Notes under the pieces: model-generated
Databases searched by the model: none
Told to the model about the DNA's origin: nothing
Seen by the model: only the letters and a program-made list of their open reading frames with translations
Part shown: positions 1 through 5,684 of the stretch, piece by piece
Position numbering within the stretch: position 1 is the stretch's first letter
How the letters are laid out: the number at the start of each line of letters is the position of its first letter
Position numbers and translations under genes: made by a program
NCBI GenBank assembly: GCA_947372405.1
Contig: CANBTO010000199.1
Coordinates: 1-8,514, forward strand
Source: Verrucomicrobiaceae bacterium
Lineage (GTDB): Bacteria > Verrucomicrobiota > Verrucomicrobiae > Verrucomicrobiales > Akkermansiaceae
DNA: 8,514 nucleotides
Direction: 5' to 3'

Positions 1-2286
1 GCCGCCAACATCGAGAACTTCCGCCGTCAGTTGAAATCGCTCGGTTTCGCCTACGATTGGGACCGCGAAATCGCCACCACCGATCCGGAATACGTGCGCT
101 GGACGCAGTGGATCTTCCTCCAACTCTACAACTCGTATTTCTGCGAGGAAACGAACAAGGCGAAACCTGTTAGCGAGCTTGAGGCCAAAGGCTGGACGCG
201 CGATCAGATCGACGAGGTCCGCTTTGCCTATGTGGCCAACACCCCGGTCTGGTGGTCGCCCGACCTCGGCACCGTGCTGGCCAACGAGGAAGTGGAAGAG
301 TGGAAATCCAAAGGCCACACCGTCGAACGCCGGCCGCTGCGCCAGTGGATGCTGCGCATCACGAAATACGCCCAGCGCCTCATCGACGAACTCGACACGC
401 TCGATTGGCCGGATGGCATCAAGATGCTCCAGAAGAACTGGATCGGCCGCAGCGAGGGAGCGGAGGTGGATTTCACCATTGGTGGAAAAACCGTTACCGT
501 CTTCACCACGCGACCGGACACCCTTTTCGGTGCGACTTACATGGTGCTCGCTCCCGAACATCCCTTCGTTCCGGAAATAACGACCACCGAACAAAAGGAA
601 GCCGTCGAGACCTATAAGAAAGCCATCTCCTCCAAGTCCGACATGGACCGCGGCGATCTCAACAAGGACAAATCCGGTGTCTTCACTGGAGCCTTCGCGA
701 TCAATCCCGTGAACGGCGAGCAGATCCCGGTGTGGATCGCCGACTACGTGATGATGGGTTACGGAACGGGGGCGATCATGGCCGTCCCGGCGCATGACGA
801 GCGGGACTTCGAGTTTGCGACGAAGTTCGGTTTGGAGATCAAGGAAGTTGTAGCGGCGGTCTGTGACCGTCGCACGAATTCCGAGGAAACCAGCGACGGT
901 CACAGACCGCTGCTACAGTCCGCGACTTGCGACCCCGGCATCGCCATCAACTCCGGCTTCCTCGACGGCCTGCCCACCGCCGATGCCAAGGCGAAGATGA
1001 TTTACTGGCTGGAGTCTAACAACAAAGGCAAGCGCCGCATCCAATACAAACTCCGCGACTGGCTCTTCTCGCGCCAGCGTTACTGGGGCGAGCCGTTCCC
1101 GATCGTATGGAAAGACGGCCATCACTCCGCGCTTCCCGATTCCGAGCTCCCGCTGCTCGCGCCGCCGCTCGATGACTACAAGCCCAGCGGCACGCCCGAT
1201 CCGCTGCTCAGCAAGGCCACCGAATGGGTGAATCTTCCCGATGGCTCCACCCGCGAAACCAACACCATGCCCCAATGGGCCGGCTCGTGTTGGTATTACC
1301 TCCGCTACTGCGATCCATCTAACACCGCCCGCTTCATCTCCCACGAAGCCGAAGCCTATTGGACGGGCAACTCTTCCACTGATCACTGCTCACTGATCAC
1401 TGATCACTCCAAAACCGGAATGGTCGATCTCTACGTCGGCGGCACCGAACACGCCGTACTTCACCTCCTCTACGCCCGCTTCTGGCACAAGGTGCTCTTC
1501 GATCTCGGCCACGTCACCACGCCCGAGCCGTTCCAACGTCTCGTCAACCAAGGCCTCATCCTCGGCGAGGACGGACAGAAGATGTCCAAGTCCCGCGGCA
1601 ACGTGGTGAACCCGGATGATGTCGTCACCGAATACGGAGCCGATGCGTTGCGCCTCTACGAGATGTTCATGGGCCCGCTCGAACAGGTGAAACCTTGGCA
1701 GATGAAGGGCGTCGAAGGCGTCTCCCGTTTCCTCGCCCGCGTCTGGCGTGTGGCCTTCGAAGAACAGCAGGACGATTCATGGCAGGTTTCCCAGAAGATC
1801 CAGAACGTGCCCTGCTCCGACAAGGAACTGCTGCGCGTCGTGCATGAGACGATCAAAAAAGTCGGCGAGGACATCGAAAAACTCAGCTTCAACACCGCCA
1901 TTTCGCAGATGATGATCTGCACCAACGCCTTCACACAGACGGACGTGGTGCCCCTGAAAGAGTTCATCCAGTTCCTCACCGTCCTGAACCCCTTTGCCCC
2001 ACATCTCGCGGAGGAAATTAATTCGCGTCTCGGTGGCAAGACCATGCTCTCGGAGCAATTTTGGCCAAAGTATGATGAAGTTGCCCTCATCCGCAGCGAG
2101 ATCGAGTTTATCATCCAGGTGAACGGCAAGCTCCGCGACCGCCTCATGATCTCCAAGGACGCCGATGAAGCGGCCGCCACTGCCGCCGGCCTCGCCAGCT
2201 CCAAGGTCAAGGAGCACACGGACGGCAAAACCATCCGCAAGATCATCTTCGTGCCCGGCAAACTGCTCAACATCGTGGCCTCTTGA
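1..2286 (+). CDS. leuS: Leucyl-tRNA synthetase, 5'-truncated by the window edge
   Basis: Class I aminoacyl-tRNA synthetase that charges tRNA-Leu with leucine in the cytoplasm. The frame is open from base 1 and reads AANIENFRRQL, so the gene starts upstream; roughly the first 100 residues, including the HIGH-type motif, are missing. Visible landmarks (fragment numbering): the editing-domain motif TTRPDT at 169-174, AVPAHDERD at 261-269, return to the catalytic core at LRDWLFSRQRYWGEPFP, VDLYVGGTEHAVLHLL, and KMSKS at 527-531 (bases 1579-1593), followed by the anticodon-binding and C-terminal domains ending at 2286. Two stretches look foreign to the family: a palindrome-encoded segment at about residues 283-306 and a heptamer-encoded segment just before VDLYVGG. 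Both keep the frame, so the enzyme is probably functional. The TTG at 31 is only an internal codon, not a start. Identification is very secure. Confidence 0.97.
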   Translation, partial: AANIENFRRQLKSLGFAYDWDREIATTDPEYVRWTQWIFLQLYNSYFCEETNKAKPVSELEAKGWTRDQIDEVRFAYVANTPVWWSPDLGTVLANEEVEEWKSKGHTVERRPLRQWMLRITKYAQRLIDELDTLDWPDGIKMLQKNWIGRSEGAEVDFTIGGKTVTVFTTRPDTLFGATYMVLAPEHPFVPEITTTEQKEAVETYKKAISSKSDMDRGDLNKDKSGVFTGAFAINPVNGEQIPVWIADYVMMGYGTGAIMAVPAHDERDFEFATKFGLEIKEVVAAVCDRRTNSEETSDGHRPLLQSATCDPGIAINSGFLDGLPTADAKAKMIYWLESNNKGKRRIQYKLRDWLFSRQRYWGEPFPIVWKDGHHSALPDSELPLLAPPLDDYKPSGTPDPLLSKATEWVNLPDGSTRETNTMPQWAGSCWYYLRYCDPSNTARFISHEAEAYWTGNSSTDHCSLITDHSKTGMVDLYVGGTEHAVLHLLYARFWHKVLFDLGHVTTPEPFQRLVNQGLILGEDGQKMSKSRGNVVNPDDVVTEYGADALRLYEMFMGPLEQVKPWQMKGVEGVSRFLARVWRVAFEEQQDDSWQVSQKIQNVPCSDKELLRVVHETIKKVGEDIEKLSFNTAISQMMICTNAFTQTDVVPLKEFIQFLTVLNPFAPHLAEEINSRLGGKTMLSEQFWPKYDEVALIRSEIEFIIQVNGKLRDRLMISKDADEAAATAAGLASSKVKEHTDGKTIRKIIFVPGKLLNIVAS
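849..917. repeat. In-frame palindromic element inside leuS
   Basis: Two 25-base arms (849-873 and 893-917) are reverse complements with one mismatch (855 against 911), separated by a 19-base loop. The arm core is GGTCTGTGACCGTCGC. The element is 69 bp, a multiple of three, and is translated without a stop, adding about 23 residues between the editing domain and the catalytic core of LeuRS. A palindrome this long is not explained by coding need. It resembles protein-coding palindromic elements such as those known from Rickettsia in behaviour, not in sequence. It is unlike the REP and heptamer repeats elsewhere in the window. Confidence 0.85.
1371..1410. repeat. ACTGATC heptamer array inside leuS
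   Basis: After CTCTTC (1371-1376) and one C come four consecutive heptamers, ACTGATC, ACTGCTC, ACTGATC, ACTGATC (1378-1405), then a partial ACTCC. The array is translated as STDHCSLITDHS and lies just before the conserved VDLYVGGTEHA of LeuRS, where relatives normally have only a short stretch. Period, ACT phase and CTCTTC leader match the intergenic arrays further right. Confidence 0.8.
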
Positions 2287-2324
2287 TCGCCCGCATCCAA
2301 TCCTCCTCCCGCCCGGGTTCCCGC

Positions 2325-2354
2325 TTGACGCTGTTTCCCCCGCCCATCTAGCCT
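2325..2354 (+). promoter_or_regulatory. Candidate sigma-70-type promoter for accBC
   Basis: In the 126-bp gap between leuS and accB, TTGACG (2325-2330) is followed after 18 bases by TAGCCT (2349-2354). The first box is a good -35; the second is a weak -10 that keeps the TAnnnT pattern. Position fits a start of transcription about 50 bases before the accB GTG. The gap also has a short GC hairpin (2371-2381) and no visible Shine-Dalgarno for accB. No strong leuS terminator is seen. Confidence 0.35.
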
Positions 2355-2412
2355 CCGCGTATGAAACCCGCCCCGCCGGGGGGGATCATCGAACACCCAA
2401 TCCAATTTCACC

Positions 2413-2880
2413 GTGGACCTACAGGAAATCCGCCGAATCGTCGAATTGATGAATGAGCACGGCCTCACTCATTTCGATCTCACCAAGAAGGACTTTCACC
2501 TCAAACTGAAAAAAGGTCCGGATTTGGATGACCTTCGTGGACTTCTCGCCTGCATGCCGTCCGCCCCTGCCGCTGCACCGTCAGCCGTGCAGGCTGTTGC
2601 GGCTCCAGCCGCCTCCGCACCGGCTCCAGCCGCCCCTGTCGCCGAAGGTGTGGAAATCTCCTCCCCCATGGTCGGCACCTTCTACCGCCGCCCCGCGCCG
2701 GACGCGCCGGACTTCGTGGAAGTCGGCTCCACCGTTTCCGTCGGCCAGACGGTCTGCATCATCGAGGCCATGAAGGTCATGAACGAGATCAAGGCCGAGA
2801 AATCCGGCACCATCTGCGCCGTCGTCGCCGAGGACGGAACCCCCGTCCAATACGGCGATGTCCTTTTCCGCATCAAATGA
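2413..2880 (+). CDS. accB: Biotin carboxyl carrier protein of acetyl-CoA carboxylase
   Basis: Carries the biotin that is carboxylated by AccC and then donates CO2 to acetyl-CoA at the carboxyltransferase, the first step of fatty acid synthesis. At 155 residues it is close to the usual bacterial length. The N-terminal part (1-35, DLQEIRRIVELMNEHGLTHF) is the AccC-contacting region. An Ala/Pro-rich linker spans about residues 51-78, and the biotinyl/lipoyl domain spans about 80-155 with the signature EAMKVMNE; the biotinylated lysine is K121 (2773-2775). GTG at 2413 is chosen because DLQEIRRIV is the normal N-terminus and no closer in-frame start fits. It is followed directly by a heptamer array and then accC, so the two are probably co-transcribed. 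Confidence 0.95.
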   Translation: MDLQEIRRIVELMNEHGLTHFDLTKKDFHLKLKKGPDLDDLRGLLACMPSAPAAAPSAVQAVAAPAASAPAPAAPVAEGVEISSPMVGTFYRRPAPDAPDFVEVGSTVSVGQTVCIIEAMKVMNEIKAEKSGTICAVVAEDGTPVQYGDVLFRIK

Positions 2881-2958
2881 GTTGATGGTCCGTAGTTGAT
2901 AGTTGAGGGGAAGAAAAATCTTCCTCTTCGCTATCAACCATCAACTCTCAACTCTCAA
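2881..2958. repeat. GTTGATA/ACTATCA heptamer hairpin between accB and accC
   Basis: Starts on the base after the accB stop. Forward units GTTGATG, GTCCGTA, GTTGATA and GTTGAGG (2881-2908) are followed by a spacer and CTTCCTCTTC (2920-2929), then reverse units CTATCAA, CCATCAA, CTCTCAA, CTCTCAA (2931-2958). Bases 2895-2914 pair with 2919-2938 in 16 of 20 positions around an AAAA loop. The element fills nearly the whole gap; the accC ATG is 11 bases beyond it and has no clear Shine-Dalgarno. It could affect mRNA stability or AccB:AccC ratio. Confidence 0.85.
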
Positions 2959-2969
2959 CTTCTTAAAAA

Positions 2970-4322
2970 ATGTTCAACCGCGTCCTGGTCGCCAATCGCG
3001 GCGAAATCGCCCTCCGCATCATCCGCGCCTGCCGCGAGCTCGATGTGGAATCCGTCGCCGTTTATTCAGAGGCTGATGTCGATTCGATGCACGTGCAGCT
3101 CGCCGACCAGGCGGTTTGCATCGGTCCGGCATCGAGCAAGGAGTCCTATCTGAAAATGGACCGCATCATCGCCGCCGCCGAGATCACCGGTGCGGATGCG
3201 ATCCATCCGGGCTACGGTTTTCTATCAGAAAACGCCCGCTTCGCGGAGATCTGCGAGTCTTCCGGAGTCACTTTCATCGGGCCGTCCGCCAAGGTCATCA
3301 GCCTGATGGGCGACAAGGCCACCGCCCGCGCCACCGCCATCGCCAATGGCGTGCCCATCACTCCGGGCTCGGACATCATGCCGGATGCCGAGACCGCTTT
3401 CGATGAGGCCAAGCGCATCGGTTTCCCCGTCATGATCAAGGCCACCGCCGGTGGTGGCGGCCGCGGCATGCGCCCGTGTTTCAAGGCGGAGGATTTCATC
3501 TCGCTTTTCCAGGCCGCGTCCAGCGAGGCCATCGTCTGCTTCGGCAATGGCAGTTGCTATCTGGAAAAGCTCGTGATCAACCCGCACCATATCGAGTTCC
3601 AGGTCATTGGTGATTCACACGGCAATTTCATCCACCTCGGCGAACGCGATTGCTCGATGCAGCGCCGCAACCAGAAGGTCATCGAGGAATGCCCGTCGCC
3701 ACTGCTCACGCCGGAGCTGCGCGCCCGCATGGGCGAGGCCTCCGTCAACCTGATCAAGAACATCGGTTATCAGAACGCCGGCACCATCGAGTATCTCGTC
3801 GATGAGGCGGCGGAGAATTTCTACTTCATGGAAATGAACACCCGGATCCAGGTGGAGCACCCGGTCACCGAGGAGGTCATGGGTTGCGAGCTCATCAAGG
3901 AGCAGATCCGCATCGCCGCCGGCGAACCGCTCTCGCACCACGTGCTGGAGGCCACGCCGCGCGGCCACTCGATCGAGTGCCGCATCAACGCCGAGGATCC
4001 GTTCAACAACTTCGCCCCCAGCCCCGGCACCATCGACCTCTGGTACGCCCCTGGTGGCAAGGGCGTGCGCGTCGATACCCACGTCTATTCCGGCTACACC
4101 GTGCCGCCGCATTACGACTCGATGATCGCCAAGCTCATCGTCACCGCCGCCACCCGCGAGATCGCCATCGCCCGCATGAAGCGCGCACTCTCCGAGTTCA
4201 CCATCCGCGGCATCAAGACGACCATTCCCTTTCAGCAGGAAATCATCAGCCACCCGGATTTCATCGCCGGAAAATACGACATCGGCTGGGTCGCTCGGTT
4301 TCTGGAGGAGAGGAAAAGTTGA
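2970..4322 (+). CDS. accC: Biotin carboxylase subunit of acetyl-CoA carboxylase
   Basis: Uses ATP and bicarbonate to carboxylate the biotin on AccB. At 450 residues it is the standard AccC length and is collinear with the E. coli enzyme. The N-terminal biotin carboxylase domain begins FNRVLVANRGEIALRIIRAC. HPGYGFLSENARFAE follows, then the ATP-grasp glycine loop KATAGGGGRGMR starting at K157, ERDCSMQRRNQKVIEE, and MEMNTRIQVEHPVTE with E288, N290 and R292 in the catalytic positions. SIECRINAEDP carries R338. The ATG at 2970 gives the canonical N-terminus. The last codons read EERKS and the TGA stop (4320-4322) lies inside the first GTTGATG unit of the next repeat array, so the repeat appears to define the exact end of the protein. 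Downstream of accB in the same direction. Confidence 0.97.
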   Translation: MFNRVLVANRGEIALRIIRACRELDVESVAVYSEADVDSMHVQLADQAVCIGPASSKESYLKMDRIIAAAEITGADAIHPGYGFLSENARFAEICESSGVTFIGPSAKVISLMGDKATARATAIANGVPITPGSDIMPDAETAFDEAKRIGFPVMIKATAGGGGRGMRPCFKAEDFISLFQAASSEAIVCFGNGSCYLEKLVINPHHIEFQVIGDSHGNFIHLGERDCSMQRRNQKVIEECPSPLLTPELRARMGEASVNLIKNIGYQNAGTIEYLVDEAAENFYFMEMNTRIQVEHPVTEEVMGCELIKEQIRIAAGEPLSHHVLEATPRGHSIECRINAEDPFNNFAPSPGTIDLWYAPGGKGVRVDTHVYSGYTVPPHYDSMIAKLIVTAATREIAIARMKRALSEFTIRGIKTTIPFQQEIISHPDFIAGKYDIGWVARFLEERKS

Positions 4323-4457
4323 TGGATGAGAGTTGATAGTTGAGAGTGGAAAAATTGGCTCTTCATTCGCACCGGCCTTCGGACACGCTCATGAACCGTC
4401 CCATTCTTCCTCCAAACTCTTCACTATTAACTATCAACCATCAACCATCAACCCTCT
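4318..4457. repeat. GTTGATA/ACTATCA heptamer element between accC and thiE
   Basis: Forward units GTTGATG, GATGAGA, GTTGATA, GTTGAGA cover 4318-4345 and overlap the accC stop. A spacer of about 70 bases follows, then CTCTTC (4417-4422) and reverse units ACTATTA, ACTATCA, ACCATCA, ACCATCA and a decayed ACCCTCT (4423-4457). Same family as the accB-accC element but with a longer, unrelated spacer. The spacer contains the likely ATG of thiE, so the reverse array is translated as the ThiE N-terminus (LLTINHQPST). Confidence 0.85.
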
Positions 4458-5161
4458 ACGCCATCCTCGACCTCGGCTACGTCCGCGAGGAAAACGCCGC
4501 CGCCACCACGGCCGCGTTGTTAGACGGCGGCGCTGACGTTCTCCAGCTCCGAGCCAAAGGCCACGAACTTGCCATCATCCGCCGCGTCGCGGAAACCCTC
4601 ATTCCGCTCTGCCGCTCAGCTGGCATACCCTTCATTCTCAACGACCACCCCGCGCTTGCCGGTGAACTCGGTGCCGATGGAGTCCACATCGGCCAGGATG
4701 ACGGCTCGCTCGCCGAGGCTCGCAGAGCCTTTGAGTGCGGAATGCGGAATGCGGAATGCGGAATTGCAGACGCAAGCGCCACTTCTACTGCTCCGCACTC
4801 CCCACTCCGCACTCCCCACTTATTCGGCCGTTCCACCCACTCGCTCGACCAAGCCCGCGCCGCTCTTGCCGAGGGTTTCGACTACATCGGCTTCGGGCCC
4901 TTGTTTCCCACGCCCACCAAACAGGGTCGGCCTGGTATCGGAATGGAAAACATCCGCGCCATGGAACGCGAGGTCGGTTCGAAAATCCCTGCATTCTGCA
5001 TCGGCGGCATCAAGCGCTCGAACCTTGCCGATGTTCTCGCCGCTGGCGCGCGGCGGGTGGTCATCGTTTCCGATCTGCTCACGGCGCAGGATGTCCAAGC
5101 CGCAACCGCAGTCGTTAAGGCGGCGCTCGGTGCGGAGTGCGGAATTCGGAGTGCGGAATAA
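4391..5161 (+). CDS. thiE: Thiamine phosphate synthase with repeat-encoded insert and ends
   Basis: Couples hydroxymethylpyrimidine diphosphate and the thiazole phosphate to form thiamine phosphate; a TIM-barrel enzyme. Recognised from LQLRAKG (51-57), NDHPALAGELGADGVHIGQDD (84-104), GRSTHSLDQA (146-155), GFGPLFPTPTK (167-177) and CIGGIKRSNLADVLAAGA. At 256 residues it is about 40 longer than usual. The excess is repeat-derived: about 20 N-terminal residues before the native-looking LYAILDLG, an insert at 116-144 between EARRAFE and FGRSTHS, and a tail AECGIRSAE whose TAA stop lies in the next element. ATG 4391 is the preferred start; TTG 4340 and GTG 4346 are in frame but lie in the upstream heptamers. 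The insert is in the loop after HIGQDD, away from the phosphate-binding glycines, so activity is plausible but unproven. Confidence 0.9.
   Translation: MNRPILPPNSSLLTINHQPSTLYAILDLGYVREENAAATTAALLDGGADVLQLRAKGHELAIIRRVAETLIPLCRSAGIPFILNDHPALAGELGADGVHIGQDDGSLAEARRAFECGMRNAECGIADASATSTAPHSPLRTPHLFGRSTHSLDQARAALAEGFDYIGFGPLFPTPTKQGRPGIGMENIRAMEREVGSKIPAFCIGGIKRSNLADVLAAGARRVVIVSDLLTAQDVQAATAVVKAALGAECGIRSAE
4734..4817. repeat. Inverted ATTCCGC heptamer element inside thiE
   Basis: Four forward units (AGTGCGG, then AATGCGG three times, 4734-4761) are followed by a 29-base spacer and four reverse units (CTCCGCA, CTCCCCA, CTCCGCA, CTCCCCA, 4791-4818; in ACT phase ACTCCCC, ACTCCGC, ACTCCCC at 4797-4817). 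The arms are largely complementary. The element is translated in frame as the 29-residue ThiE insert. Confidence 0.85.
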
Positions 5162-5225
5162 AGACTTCCAATCCCGCACCCTTCCTCTTCACTCCGCATT
5201 CCGCACTCGAAACTCAGTACTCCAA
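5130..5225. repeat. ACTCCGC heptamer element between thiE and the four-helix gene
   Basis: Forward units GTGCGGA, GTGCGGA, ATTCGGA, GTGCGGA (5130-5157) are followed by a 33-base spacer ending in CTTCCTCTTC (5181-5190) and by reverse units ACTCCGC, ATTCCGC, ACTCGAA, ACTCAGT, ACTCCAA (5191-5225). The thiE stop (5159-5161) is the first triplet of the spacer after one base. The next gene starts with the ATG three bases after the last unit. Most of the element is copied on the far side of that gene. Confidence 0.85.
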
Positions 5226-5227
5226 CC

Positions 5228-5584
5228 ATGTCCCATGAAAATCTTAAGGAACGGACGATGGTCTTTTCCCTACGTATTCTTGAAGTCGTCGACTCCTTGC
5301 CGAATACAACCAAAGGGAGGAACGTCGCCGATCAACTTTGTCGCTCCGGCACCTCGGTTGGCGCCAACTACCGCGCCGCTGCCCGTGCGAAAAGCACCGC
5401 CGATTTCATCCACAAAATGGGAACGGTCGAAGAAGAAGCCGATGAAGTGTTGTTCTGGTTGGAAGTGACCATCCGTTCCGGAATGTTGCCTGAGGCACGC
5501 CTCCAGCCTCTGATGCAGGAAGCGGACGAGATTCTTGCCATCGTGGTCAGCTCCATTGTCACCGCCAAAAGAAACCGCCATTGA
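5228..5584 (+). CDS. Four-helix-bundle protein (23S rRNA intervening-sequence / Avd-like family)
   Basis: A 118-residue, almost wholly helical protein. The family signature is clear: LKERTMVFSLRILEVVDSLP (6-25), QLCRSGTSVGANYRAA (36-51), ARAKSTADFIHKM (52-64) and EEEADEVLFWLEV (68-80). Relatives were first noted as ORFs in intervening sequences of 23S rRNA genes; the same pentameric four-helix fold is used by Avd, the accessory factor of diversity-generating retroelements. Most stand-alone members, including this one, have no known function, though a basic surface and nucleic-acid binding are plausible. ATG 5228 gives the normal N-terminal length; there is no Shine-Dalgarno. No 23S rRNA or reverse transcriptase is nearby. 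The gene lies exactly between two near-identical heptamer elements that run from its stop codon and to its start codon. Confidence 0.85.
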   Translation: MSHENLKERTMVFSLRILEVVDSLPNTTKGRNVADQLCRSGTSVGANYRAAARAKSTADFIHKMGTVEEEADEVLFWLEVTIRSGMLPEARLQPLMQEADEILAIVVSSIVTAKRNRH

Positions 5585-5682
5585 AGTGCGGATCACGGAA
5601 TGCGGGAGTGCGGAATAAAGACTTCCAATCCCGCACTCTTCCTCTTCACTCCGCATTCCGCATTCCGCATTCCGCACTCCAA
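5585..5682. repeat. ACTCCGC heptamer element between the four-helix gene and the kinase
   Basis: Begins on the base after the four-helix stop. Forward units AGTGCGG, ATCACGG, AATGCGG, one extra G, AGTGCGG (5585-5613) are followed by a spacer ending in CTTCCTCTTC (5638-5647) and reverse units ACTCCGC, three ATTCCGC, ACTCCAA (5648-5682). The spacer is the same as in the 5130-5225 element except for one base, and holds its own inner pair GTGCGG/CCGCAC. Confidence 0.85.
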
Positions 5683-5684
5683 CC

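Noticed and set aside
31..33. TTG at 31 as the leuS start
   Set aside because: The frame is open to base 1 with conserved LeuRS residues upstream (NIENFRRQL) and the HIGH region is still missing, so the gene begins outside the window.
2361..2456. 31-codon upstream frame (MKPAPPGG...) overlapping accB
   Set aside because: No Shine-Dalgarno, low-complexity start, and it ends inside accB in another frame; nothing supports translation.
1656..2468. 270-codon antisense open frame opposite leuS
   Set aside because: It lies opposite well-conserved LeuRS coding sequence; its protein is Ser/Arg/Cys-rich with no family resemblance, typical of antisense frames in GC-rich genes.
4391..5161. thiE as a pseudogene because of foreign-looking inserts
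   Set aside because: The frame is intact across all inserts, all ThiE motifs are present in order, and the inserts fall in a loop and at the termini.
5228..5584. Four-helix gene as Avd of a diversity-generating retroelement
   Set aside because: No reverse transcriptase, template repeat or variable repeat pair with adenine-specific changes is in the window; only the fold family is shared.
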